Shown: piece by piece, positions 46,783-54,851 of the stretch
Numbering within the stretch: the first letter of the stretch is position 1
Layout of the letters: each line of letters starts with the position of its first letter
Source: Bacillota bacterium
GTDB lineage: Bacteria > Bacillota > Clostridia > Acetivibrionales > DSM-1351
Assembly (NCBI GenBank): GCA_023400235.1
Contig: JAEXFI010000025.1
Span: forward strand, 36,635-100,634
Reading direction: 5' to 3'
DNA length: 64,000 nt
Notes under the pieces: model-generated
What the model was told of the DNA's origin: nothing
Databases searched by the model: none
The model's input: the letters and a program-made list of their open reading frames with translations, nothing else
Program-made: the position numbers and the translations under genes

Positions 46783-46811
46783 ATCATACCATTATATGTT
46801 AAAATTTACAA
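46783..46811 (-). promoter_or_regulatory. Predicted sigma-A promoter of the NRPS-PKS operon
   Basis: On the minus strand TTGTAA (46806-46811) and TATGAT (46783-46788) are 17 bases apart in AT-rich DNA. Transcription would start near 46776 and give a leader of about 180 bases before the KS gene. Confidence 0.5.
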
Positions 46812-46871
46812 TATGGACATAATTACTCTCCAATTTTATTTGGGGATATTGACTGTATGTTTATGCGCATT

Positions 46872-46897
46872 AAAAAAAGCAAGGTTATCACCTTGCT
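46872..46897 (-). terminator. Terminator overlapping the end of the XRE-type gene
   Basis: AGCAAGGT (46878-46885) and ACCTTGCT (46890-46897) form an 8-bp stem with a four-base loop, followed on the minus strand by a T run (46872-46878). The stop codon of the regulator frame lies inside the hairpin. Confidence 0.75.
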
Positions 46898-47089
46898 GAA
46901 TACTCGAATAACTGTGTTACTTCAACCTTTAAAGCTCTGGCCAGATAGCATATTACCGGAACCGTAGGATGTTTTTGTGCATTTTCAATTGCACATATCA
47001 TGCTTTTACTTACTCCTGAAATTTGTGCCAGTTGTTTTTGCGTTAACCCTTTATCTCTGCGTATTTTTTTTTAATTTATAGGTAATCAC
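46888..47089 (-). pseudogene. Frameshifted XRE-family helix-turn-helix regulator
   Basis: Minus-strand translation from a GTG at 47089 (GGGAGGT six bases upstream) gives V-I-T-Y-K-L-K-K, then hits a stop after a run of nine A residues (47064-47072). If one A is removed the frame continues 'I-R-R-D-K-G-L-T-Q-K-Q-L-A-Q-I-S-G-V-S-K' and 'I-E-N-A-Q-K-H-P-T-V', a clear XRE DNA-binding domain, ending at the TGA at 46888-46890. The remaining sequence is undamaged, so the shift may be recent, a sequencing error in a homopolymer, or a slippage or phase-variation site. It sits directly upstream of the NRPS-PKS promoter. Confidence 0.75.
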
Positions 47090-47516
47090 TGGAATACCTC
47101 CCATTTCTCAATAATTTTATGTATTATTTGTAATATTTAGTATATTTTTACCATATATTGGGTTTACTATGGTGGATTCTAAAAAATTTTGTTAACTTAA
47201 TCCTTTTTATTTGCTGAAAATAGCGAAGCCCCTGGTTGTTATAAAAAATATGTATCTTATTGGGTATTGCCAGTCATAAGCAGCTTTTCATGGCATACAT
47301 GACACAAGAAACAAAAAAACCCCTCCAACTCCGATCGGTCCTATACTTTAACTTACAAAAACAAGCAATGAAATACATTGTCTGTCCACATGGCTTCCGT
47401 ATAGATTCAGGTCTTTTGTCGGGAGATTTTATTTCTGCTCTCCTATATGATGATGGGCACAGGTTGATGAATCAAGCTGAACAGTCAAATTTATTTTATA
47501 GGTTCAAAAGTACTTG
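47090..47516. other. AT-rich region upstream of the XRE-type gene
   Basis: About 430 bases without a supported gene. A plus-strand frame at 47260-47553 begins at TTG, runs into the 3' end of the reductase gene and matches nothing I recognise. The region from 47100 to 47190 is very AT-rich and probably contains the promoter of the regulator. Confidence 0.4.
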
Positions 47517-48221
47517 TCAGGTCGTTTGCTGCAGTTTATTCAAATGCCGCTGAGTCCATGGACATTTCAAAATACATAGTCCGCAAAGACTCTCATCCAC
47601 ACCTATTCTTCGGCTCCTCTCCCGGGCAGTCTTACGGCACTTAAATGCATCATACAATTCAGCTCTTTCCAGTTCCACTTTCCATTCCCGTCCAGTTATG
47701 GCGCTTCCCGGGCAGACATCCCTGCAAACCATACAGCTGCCGCACCTGGAACTGTTGATGGGAGTTCCTGCCTCCAGCGGACAATTTGTAAGTACACTTG
47801 TCAACCGGATTGCGGAACCTCTTTTCTCCGTCACCAGCATGGCATTTTTACCTATCCAGCCTATACCTGCCCTTGTAGCAACAGTTTTATGGGGCAGACG
47901 GGTGCTCTTCGTTTCCGTATCAAGCTCAACAACCTTCTGAGTTAATGCCAGGGCTTCAAAACCTCTGCTCTTAAGCTGGCTCTCAGAATACTCCCCTAGC
48001 TCGTTGAGCAGAGTGTTGACTTTTAAATACTCGTCATAATACTTCAATGTAGGGCCGTTTTCAATACCTGAAATAATGGCGGGCGTTAATTCAACAGCAA
48101 TGCTTATACCATACCCGTAACCCCATCTTTTTTCTTCCGGAATACCTGACAAGTCGGCATAGCCAACAATACAGGCACCTCTGTCTAAAAGCCCGGAGCT
48201 TATTTCATAACTCAATGTCAT
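47517..48221 (-). CDS. Epoxyqueuosine reductase (QueG)-like 4Fe-4S protein
   Basis: This 234-residue protein has a C-terminal double cluster region: 'C-G-S-C-M-V-C-R-D-V-C-P-G' and 'C-G-L-C-I-L-K-C-P-W'. The middle has the family segment 'A-G-I-G-W-I-G-K-N-A-M-L-V'. It is much shorter than typical QueG, having no C-terminal HEAT-like part, and belongs to the broad group annotated as 4Fe-4S double-cluster binding proteins. Its substrate is not known. It stands alone between the biosynthetic operon and the assembly line, in the same orientation, so a role in the pathway is possible but unsupported. GAGGAAA precedes the ATG. Confidence 0.75.
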   Translation of the reverse strand: MTLSYEISSGLLDRGACIVGYADLSGIPEEKRWGYGYGISIAVELTPAIISGIENGPTLKYYDEYLKVNTLLNELGEYSESQLKSRGFEALALTQKVVELDTETKSTRLPHKTVATRAGIGWIGKNAMLVTEKRGSAIRLTSVLTNCPLEAGTPINSSRCGSCMVCRDVCPGSAITGREWKVELERAELYDAFKCRKTARERSRRIGVDESLCGLCILKCPWTQRHLNKLQQTT

Positions 48222-48736
48222 TTTGAAATTTCCTCGTAACCAATTATTGCCAGAGTTCTGCTTGTTACTATAATACTATAATATGTAAATTAAATATGTA
48301 TTATTATTATACAGGATTTTCCCAGTCTGTGTAAATAATCGTCTGCAGTAACATACAGTAACCTTGCCCTGCATGACGCAGGACGGCCAGAATGCCCGCA
48401 TGCCCTTATATATCCTGTATTGCCGCCGGATTTAGTCCAAAACGCACGACAAGTCTCTATTGTTAAACATATGTGGAGAAAATGAATTTATTCCTGAAAT
48501 ACAATTGATGGAACCTGATGCATTCGGCCAGAAGCAGATTTTTTTGAAGAAAAATCCCGGCTGATACATAAAGAAGGGTTAAAATACAAGGAATTTATCA
48601 GTTGGAAATTTATAGTGTATTGCTTATATTTTAGTAGTATCAACGCTTACAACTATATCCAATATATATAAATTCCTATACTCTTAAAAATCTTGCAGAG
48701 CTGTTAAAATATCCGGCAGCTAAATCTGCTGTCCGG
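48222..48736. other. Intergenic gap between the supply operon and the QueG-like gene
   Basis: About 515 bases without a supported gene. A plus-strand stretch near 48520-48650 reads as 40-odd plausible residues between stops and could be a gene remnant, but it matches nothing I recognise. A weak hairpin at 48713-48736 lies right after the etfA-type gene. Confidence 0.4.
48713..48736 (-). terminator. Hairpin directly after the last gene of the supply operon
   Basis: CCGGCAGC (48713-48720) pairs with GCTGTCCGG (48728-48736) with one bulged base and a seven-base loop, starting one base after the stop codon on the minus strand. A weak ATATTTT tract follows. Confidence 0.5.
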
Positions 48737-49936
48737 TTATTTTTTCAACAATCTCTTTAATTCCAGTGTAAGAGTGGGTATGATACTGGTCAGGTCTCCT
48801 ACTATTCCAACATTGGCAGCTTTAAATATGGGAGCGTCGGGGTCCTTGTTTATGGCTACTATGAAGTCTGAGGAAAGCATTCCTGCCAGATGCTGTATTG
48901 CTCCGGATATTCCACAGGCAAAATATATCTTTGGCCTTACTGTCTTTCCGGTCTGTCCCACCTGCTGGCTGTACTCCAGCCAGCCCATATCCACCAGCGC
49001 TCTGGAGGCTCCTATAGAAGCTCCCAGTACATTGGCAAATTCTTTTATCATGTTAAGATTATTGGGGCTCTGAAGTCCCCTGCCAACTGAAACTATTATT
49101 TCTGCCTCCTCCAGATTGCAGTTCACCCCGGCGCTGACAATCCTTTCTATGATCCTTAATCTGGAGCTTTCCCTGATATGGACCTGTGGAGTGATTATCT
49201 CCCCTGTTCTTGAATAATCCGGGGCCAGCTTCTGCATTACCCTTGGCTTCACCGTGCACATCTGTGGCCGTGCCTCGGGACATATGATAGTTGCCAGCAG
49301 ATTGCCTCCGAAGGTTGGCCGGGTCTGTCTGAGCAGCCTTGTCTCAGTGTCCACCTCAAGCCCCGTGCAATCAGCCGTAAGCCCTGTGCCAAGTCTGGAG
49401 GCCACCCTGGCTGCAAGTGAACTTCCGTGAATAGTGGAGGCAATAATAAATATTTCAGGCATATATGTCTTTACAATTTGAGTTATAACATCCGTATACA
49501 CATCGTCATTGAACTTTTCCAGCAAGGGATGGTCCACCAGATATACCTTGTCTGCACCTCCGGCTATGAGCTCCCCCGCATAGTCAGTCACACCGCCGCC
49601 AAGTACGGCGGCGGCAACCTGGACTCCAAGCTTGTCGGCAATTTTCCGGGCCTCTCCCAGTATCTCTGGAACCGCCCCTGAAAACCTTCCCTCGGAGTAT
49701 TCTCCAAATACCATAACACCGTTATAGTGGGAGGCGTTTCCTTTCTGACCGGCTCCTTCCTCCCCTGTTATAGTGATAGCGTCATATTTGCAGGCCGATA
49801 TGCAGCTTCTGCAGAAGGTGCAGCCTTCACCTATGGTAAGCTCCTGATTGCAGAAGCTTATCATATTGTAAGCACAGGAGGGTATGCACACTTTACACTT
49901 TATGCACTTTTCATTTGAAATGGATATTTTAGCCAT
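48737..49936 (-). CDS. etfA: Electron transfer flavoprotein alpha subunit with N-terminal 2[4Fe-4S] ferredoxin domain
   Basis: The 399-residue protein begins with two C-x2-C-x2-C-x3-C clusters (about residues 11-53) and continues with EtfA. The C-terminal FAD-binding region reads 'G-Q-T-G-K-T-V-R-P-K-I-Y-F-A-C-G-I-S-G'. Ferredoxin-fused EtfA subunits are known from anaerobes with flavin-based electron bifurcation or Etf partners of acyl-CoA dehydrogenases. Here it would shuttle electrons between the cluster's acyl-CoA dehydrogenase, ferredoxin and NAD(H). It ends the 15-gene operon and follows the etfB-type gene by about 20 bases. Confidence 0.9.
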   Translation of the reverse strand: MAKISISNEKCIKCKVCIPSCAYNMISFCNQELTIGEGCTFCRSCISACKYDAITITGEEGAGQKGNASHYNGVMVFGEYSEGRFSGAVPEILGEARKIADKLGVQVAAAVLGGGVTDYAGELIAGGADKVYLVDHPLLEKFNDDVYTDVITQIVKTYMPEIFIIASTIHGSSLAARVASRLGTGLTADCTGLEVDTETRLLRQTRPTFGGNLLATIICPEARPQMCTVKPRVMQKLAPDYSRTGEIITPQVHIRESSRLRIIERIVSAGVNCNLEEAEIIVSVGRGLQSPNNLNMIKEFANVLGASIGASRALVDMGWLEYSQQVGQTGKTVRPKIYFACGISGAIQHLAGMLSSDFIVAINKDPDAPIFKAANVGIVGDLTSIIPTLTLELKRLLKK

Positions 49937-49959
49937 AAGGTCCTCAAAAAGTAGATTTT

Positions 49960-50739
49960 TTACAACAGGCGGTTCAGCTTCTCAATCAGCAGTTGTGCCT
50001 GTTCCTCCTCACTGCCGGCGAACATTTCAATGCTTGTCTCCTTTAGGGGGACATGGGTGCTTACAACTTTTGTAGGTGAGCCCGTGAAGCCGCAAAGATT
50101 TATGTCCGCTTTGATATCCCCGGCTGTAAGTATGGGGATATCAGCCCTTCTTGCCTTCATCATCCTGGTCAGCGACGGCAGCCGCGGCTCATTTATTCCC
50201 TTTACAACCGTAATTAATCCAGGCAAAGACATTTCAACTATTTCATGTCCGTTTTCTGAAAGCCGGCTGCATCTTATGTAATCCGTCCCCGTCTCAATTA
50301 TCCTGTTTACGCATGTAATATGAGGTATTCCAAGCTTTTCAGCCAGGCTGGGCCCAACCTGCCCCGTATCACCATCGGTGGAATTCCTTCCGCAGATTAT
50401 CAGGTCGTAGTCCCCCAGCTTTTTTATTCCCATTGACAGTGCATAGGCCGTGGCAAGGGTATCGGCACCGGCAAAGGCCCTGTCACTTAACAGAACCGCC
50501 TCATCAATTCCCAGCCCTATTGCATTTCTCAGCAATTCTGAAACCTCAGGTATGCCCATACTCACTGCTGTGGAGCTGCCACAGGTCTCCCCGCTGAGCC
50601 GTATGGCCTCTTCAAGGGCATACATATCTACAGGGTTTATTGTCATATTTCCCTTTTCACGGATAAGAGAATTACTTTCACTGTTAATTTTAACTTCATT
50701 TGTCTCAGGCACCTGCTTAATGCAGACTATAGTCCTCAA
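49960..50739 (-). CDS. etfB: Electron transfer flavoprotein beta subunit
   Basis: The 259-residue EtfB has the 'I-V-C-I-K-Q-V-P' start, 'A-L-E-E-A-I-R-L' and the 'C-G-R-N-S-T-D-G-D-T-G-Q-V-G-P' nucleotide loop followed by 'P-S-L-A-E-K-L-G'. The start codon is TTG at 50739, with GGGAGGAAG about ten bases ahead; no ATG fits. It is paired with the ferredoxin-type EtfA downstream. Binding of a second FAD for electron bifurcation is plausible from the loop but not proven. Confidence 0.9.
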   Translation of the reverse strand: MRTIVCIKQVPETNEVKINSESNSLIREKGNMTINPVDMYALEEAIRLSGETCGSSTAVSMGIPEVSELLRNAIGLGIDEAVLLSDRAFAGADTLATAYALSMGIKKLGDYDLIICGRNSTDGDTGQVGPSLAEKLGIPHITCVNRIIETGTDYIRCSRLSENGHEIVEMSLPGLITVVKGINEPRLPSLTRMMKARRADIPILTAGDIKADINLCGFTGSPTKVVSTHVPLKETSIEMFAGSEEEQAQLLIEKLNRLL

Positions 50740-50818
50740 TGCTCAACTTCCTCCCGCATTACCCGGACATAACCAGCCAAATATCAACCAGTCACCGGGC
50801 AATCAATAACCAATAAAA

Positions 50819-51889
50819 TCATTTCAGCACACTGACATTTCTGTTGATGGAACTCAGCAGCTCGTCAAATTCCTCAAGATTCAACTGCTGCTTACTGTCT
50901 GAAAGGGCAAGCTCCGGATAAGGGTGCACTTCAACCATTATTCCGTCAGCCTCTGCAGCAAGGACTGCTGCCGCAATGCTTTTTACTATATCCTTTCTTC
51001 CCAGGGAGTGGCTCAGATCAACAATTATCGGCAAGCCGGTCTCCTTTTTTATGATTGGTACAGCTGAAATATCCAGAGTATTTCTGGTCTTTGTTTCAAT
51101 TGTCCTGATTCCCCGTTCGCACAATATGACATTCCTGTTGCCGTTTACCACCACATACTCCGCAGCAAACATCAGCTCCTGTATTGTGGCGCTGATTCCT
51201 CTTTTAAGCAGGACAGGCCGGGTGCTCCGACCGGCTTCCTTCAGCAGCTCAAAATTCTGCATGTTCCTTGCGCCTATCTGCAGAACATCCACATACTTGG
51301 ATACCAGCTCCACATCCCTTGTATCAACTACCTCCGTTATAGTGTAAAGCTGATATTCCCTGGCTACATCGTGAAGTATCTTCAGGCCGTCCTCCCGCAT
51401 TCCCTGAAAGTCATAAGGAGAAGTCCTTGGCTTATAGGCCCCTGCCCGTATAAATTTCATATTCCTGTCCCTTAAAAATCGGGCGGTTTTTTCCAGGTAC
51501 TCTATGTTTTCAACCGCACAAGGCCCTGCTATTATAATAGGAGAGTCATCCGGCAGGTCAAATATCTCCCTGATGGTCTTGAATTTCTCCTGGGATTCTG
51601 AGCTGATTAGCAGCTTTTTTTCTTTGGTAATACCCATATATTTAAGTGAGGTTGAAAATATTGAGCTGAATATGTCCTTTACAAGCTCGTTATATAGAGG
51701 TCCTCTGTTGTGATTGAATATATTCTCCAGCATCTTTGCCTCCCTCTCGGTGTCAAAGTACTCCATTGAATATTCATCTTTCAGTTTCCCTATTTGCTGA
51801 AGGAGCAAGGTCCTTTTATTAATCAAATCCAATATTGATAAGTTGATATCGTCTATCTCCTGTCTAAGTACATTCAAATTATTTTCCAT
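50819..51889 (-). CDS. Bifunctional chorismate mutase / DAHP synthase
   Basis: The N-terminal ~85 residues form an AroQ-type chorismate mutase ('L-R-Q-E-I-D-D-I-N-L-S-I-L-D-L-I-N-K-R'). Residues about 105-350 form a class I, KDO8P-type DAHP synthase ('I-I-A-G-P-C-A-V-E-N', 'R-A-G-A-Y-K-P-R-T-S-P-Y-D-F-Q-G', 'D-L-S-H-S-L-G-R'). DAHP synthase opens the shikimate pathway and chorismate mutase makes prephenate. In many Bacillales and clostridia the fusion is the housekeeping, feedback-inhibited form. In this operon it probably serves as a dedicated copy that pushes flux to prephenate for the BacA-like enzyme encoded upstream. Confidence 0.92.
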   Translation of the reverse strand: MENNLNVLRQEIDDINLSILDLINKRTLLLQQIGKLKDEYSMEYFDTEREAKMLENIFNHNRGPLYNELVKDIFSSIFSTSLKYMGITKEKKLLISSESQEKFKTIREIFDLPDDSPIIIAGPCAVENIEYLEKTARFLRDRNMKFIRAGAYKPRTSPYDFQGMREDGLKILHDVAREYQLYTITEVVDTRDVELVSKYVDVLQIGARNMQNFELLKEAGRSTRPVLLKRGISATIQELMFAAEYVVVNGNRNVILCERGIRTIETKTRNTLDISAVPIIKKETGLPIIVDLSHSLGRKDIVKSIAAAVLAAEADGIMVEVHPYPELALSDSKQQLNLEEFDELLSSINRNVSVLK

Positions 51890-51927
51890 GAATATTGTCC
51901 CCCTTCCTATAACAAGCTTATTATTTA

Positions 51928-53637
51928 TCAGCCCTTATTGCTGTTATCCGTCTCTATCAGTGACAACAGCCTTGTACCTGGACTCATAATGCTTTCCTCA
52001 ATAATTACATTTATACAGGCCAGTTTTTCTGCCTCCAAAGCCCTCCTCACAGCAGGAAGAATTTCCTCTGTGCAGGTCACAAGCTCTCCATGGCCTCCCA
52101 GTGCTTCAACAACCCTGTCATACCTTGTGAGACCAAGGTCCACGGCATAGTTTTCTTTCTTGAACAGTCTGTTCTGGGTGTCCTTGGGCAGGCCCCAGGC
52201 GCCGTCATTGTGAACCACTATTATTATTTTTATACCCAGCCTTATTGCAGTATCCAGCTCAGCCAGATTGAAGCCAAGCGAACCATCGCCGGTATACAGC
52301 AATACTGTCTTGTCCGGCTGAACCGCCTTCGCTCCAAGTGCCAGCGGCAAACCGGTACCCATGGGGCCCAATATTCCGCTGGGGCCTATTATCTGATGGC
52401 CCACGCTAGTGCATTTCAACAGCAAAAGCCCCCAGAACAGTGCATTTGATCCGTCAACAACACTGATAAAATCAGGAGGCAATTGGTTCTGTATCAAGTT
52501 TATAAGTTCTGCAGGATTTACCTTGTCACCTGTATATCCCATATAGGTTTTATTAAACTCCTGCCAATATTCCGCTTCCCTGGCTCTCAACTCCTGTTTC
52601 CAGGGGGCATATGAGGGCAGGCTGACCTTGGACACTTCCTCGCGCAGCAGCTTCAAGGTTTCCTTCAGGTCACCCACTATTCCCACATCCAGCTTTCTTC
52701 CGCTTCTGCCCAGTTCTTCAGGATCAATATCTATCTGGACAAAGTTCTGTTTTCCGTCAAATATTGGAGGCTTCCCATAGCCAATTGTAAAATTCAGCTT
52801 CAAGCCCATTATTATCACCGTATCGGCATTCTTGAAGCCATATAGCTGCGGCCCTCCCTCCAACGGCCTTCCAAGTCCGAAGGCAAGCTCATGCCCGTCA
52901 GGCACGCTTCCTCTTCCGGCATTTATTGTATAAACAGGAATTCCGGACCTTTCAACAAAGGCCTGCAATTCCTCCTGGGCATGTGAATACAGCATCCCGC
53001 TGCCCGCAATTATTATCGGCTTCCTGGAGGAGTTCAGCAGCTCCAGCATTCTTTTGACATCACTAACCTCCGGGTGGATCAGCTTTCTTTTTGTTATTTC
53101 ATCACCTGGCCAATTAATGTCCTCCAGCAACACTTTTTCACTGAGAATATTTACAGGCATAGCCAGCACCACAACTCCGGGCTTTCCATTAACCGCTCTC
53201 TGAACAGCCTTGTATATATATTCCGGAATCCTCTGTGCCGTTGGAACCGCAACAGACCATTTTACATAATCCTTCACCATATTCCAGTGGTCTATTTCCT
53301 GCATTGCACCAATATCTCTTTTAAAGGGCTCAGCCGCTCCTGTAATTACCACCAGGGGACTATTTGAGGTCTGTGCCTTTAAAACCGCAGATATTGCGTT
53401 GGTAAAACCGGGACCTCCGATAGTCACCGCCACCGCCACCGCCCCGGTGACCTGTGCTGCTCCGTCAGCCATATGTACTGCAGCCTGTTCATGCCGCACA
53501 TCGAATATTTCTATGCCCTCTTCATCAAAACCGTCAAAAAGATAAGTGGCCTGATAGCCAATCAGCCCGAATATCCTGTTGATCCCCAGCTTTCTCAAGG
53601 CTATTGCTGCAAGCCTTCCTCCATTAACCTCAAACAT
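51928..53637 (-). CDS. Thiamine diphosphate-dependent enzyme (acetolactate synthase-like)
   Basis: This 569-residue protein has the three-domain ThDP fold. The catalytic Glu50 is in R-H-E-Q-A-A, the middle domain resembles the FAD/nucleotide domain of the acetolactate synthase group, and the ThDP-binding motif 'G-D-G-S-L-G-F-N-L-A-E-L' is near residue 430. The ATG overlaps the stop of the acyl-CoA dehydrogenase gene (TAATG), so the two are translationally coupled. The sequence does not settle the reaction: acetolactate-type carboligation, 2-oxo acid decarboxylation and C-C lyase reactions are all possible. Its partner gene suggests work on an acyl or 2-oxo intermediate of the cluster. Confidence 0.8.
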   Translation of the reverse strand: MFEVNGGRLAAIALRKLGINRIFGLIGYQATYLFDGFDEEGIEIFDVRHEQAAVHMADGAAQVTGAVAVAVTIGGPGFTNAISAVLKAQTSNSPLVVITGAAEPFKRDIGAMQEIDHWNMVKDYVKWSVAVPTAQRIPEYIYKAVQRAVNGKPGVVVLAMPVNILSEKVLLEDINWPGDEITKRKLIHPEVSDVKRMLELLNSSRKPIIIAGSGMLYSHAQEELQAFVERSGIPVYTINAGRGSVPDGHELAFGLGRPLEGGPQLYGFKNADTVIIMGLKLNFTIGYGKPPIFDGKQNFVQIDIDPEELGRSGRKLDVGIVGDLKETLKLLREEVSKVSLPSYAPWKQELRAREAEYWQEFNKTYMGYTGDKVNPAELINLIQNQLPPDFISVVDGSNALFWGLLLLKCTSVGHQIIGPSGILGPMGTGLPLALGAKAVQPDKTVLLYTGDGSLGFNLAELDTAIRLGIKIIIVVHNDGAWGLPKDTQNRLFKKENYAVDLGLTRYDRVVEALGGHGELVTCTEEILPAVRRALEAEKLACINVIIEESIMSPGTRLLSLIETDNSNKG

Positions 53638-54800
53638 TATATATCACCATTTTCCAAATATCTTTTTATAAACATATCTGCTATTGAAGACTTGGCTCTT
53701 TCACTGGTCAATCCGAATATAGTGGTGGCTCTCACATCCCTGTACAGCCTTTCTATGTCATAATCGGAAATAAACCCGCAGCCTCCGTGTATTTGCAGGG
53801 CTTTGTCGCATATGTCCTTTGCATATTCGCAAACCGTCAGTTTCGTATTCAAGGATTTCAATCTTGTTTCCGGATTATCCTCTTTGATTGTTTCCGCAGC
53901 ACTGTATACCAGCAGCTTCATAATATTGATGTGGGATACCATTTCGGAGATATAGTTTTTCACAGAAGGTATCTCATACAGCGGCTTTCCGTCACGGTAA
54001 GGGACATTTGCAAACTTCATGGCCTCTTCCAGGGCTGCTTCCGCTATTCCCAGCGCCATGGCCGAAACGGATATCCTCATTTTGTTCATAAGTGTCATCA
54101 GCACCTTGAAGCCTTCGTTCACATTACCCAGAACCCTGTCCTTTTCAACTATGCAATTTTCGAAGCTGACCTCGCACATTTCAATGGAGCGCTGTCCCAT
54201 CGTATCCTCTGTCTTTCCTACTGTTATTCCGGCCTTGTTCATGTCAACAATAAAGAAGGTAAGTCCATAGAACAGATTTTCCGTCTTTGCAGTACGCCCT
54301 ACTACAAGCATGCTAGCAGAGTAGCGGGCATTTGTAACCATGATCTTGCTGCCGTTTAAGATATATGCACCGTCTTTTTCCAGGGCAGTTAAGTTTACAT
54401 TTGAAGGATCGCTTCCTCCCGCCTCAGTATATGCGAACCCCCCTACGCTTTTTCCCGTAGTGAATTCCGGCAGATATCTTTCTTTCTGTTCCTCCGTGCC
54501 GAAGGTAAGTATGGGCTCGCAAAATCCATAATTGTTTACTTCCAGAATATGTCCCAAAGACGAATCCACCCTGCTTATCCCATTTACCAGAAGGACAGCG
54601 GACACAGGGTCAAGGCCGGCTCCGCCGTATTGCTCCGGAATGTTTGCACCCTTATAGCCGTGTTCGGACAGAAGGCCTATTATTTCTTCCGGATATTTTG
54701 CCTGTCTGTCCCTGAGCCTTACCTCTGGCCTGACATATTTTTCTGCAAATTCATTTATCATCTTTCTGACAGCTGTTTGATCCTCTGAAAAACTGTACAT
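53637..54800 (-). CDS. Acyl-CoA dehydrogenase-family flavoprotein, catalytic-base motif altered
   Basis: The 387-residue protein has the three acyl-CoA dehydrogenase domains: 'P-E-Q-Y-G-G-A-G' early, 'A-Y-T-E-A-G-G-S-D-P-S' and 'M-G-Q-R-S-I-E' in the middle, and 'Q-I-H-G-G-C-G-F' with 'Y-R-D-V-R' at the end. Where most members have I-Y-E-G-T-S-E with the base glutamate, this protein reads I-F-G-L-T-S-E, so the usual base is missing. A base elsewhere, as in isovaleryl-CoA dehydrogenase, or a different reaction is possible. Electrons would go to the EtfAB of the same operon. A carrier-protein-bound or prephenate-derived substrate is conceivable. AGGAGG precedes the ATG. Confidence 0.85.
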   Translation of the reverse strand: MYSFSEDQTAVRKMINEFAEKYVRPEVRLRDRQAKYPEEIIGLLSEHGYKGANIPEQYGGAGLDPVSAVLLVNGISRVDSSLGHILEVNNYGFCEPILTFGTEEQKERYLPEFTTGKSVGGFAYTEAGGSDPSNVNLTALEKDGAYILNGSKIMVTNARYSASMLVVGRTAKTENLFYGLTFFIVDMNKAGITVGKTEDTMGQRSIEMCEVSFENCIVEKDRVLGNVNEGFKVLMTLMNKMRISVSAMALGIAEAALEEAMKFANVPYRDGKPLYEIPSVKNYISEMVSHINIMKLLVYSAAETIKEDNPETRLKSLNTKLTVCEYAKDICDKALQIHGGCGFISDYDIERLYRDVRATTIFGLTSERAKSSIADMFIKRYLENGDI

Positions 54801-54851
54801 AAAACCTCCTGTTATACCTCTTTATTTATTGTCAGCCGGAGACCTTTGCAC

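Noticed and set aside
46669..46899. 76-residue plus-strand reading frame upstream of the KS gene
   Set aside because: It runs across the promoter, operator repeat and terminator on the opposite strand and matches no family.
47260..47553. 97-residue plus-strand reading frame
   Set aside because: It has a TTG start without a good ribosome binding site, overlaps the end of the QueG-like gene and has no recognisable motif.
48480..48660. Possible gene remnant in the 48.2-48.7 kb gap
   Set aside because: Short plausible peptide stretches occur in two frames but no family is recognisable, so a pseudogene call cannot be supported.
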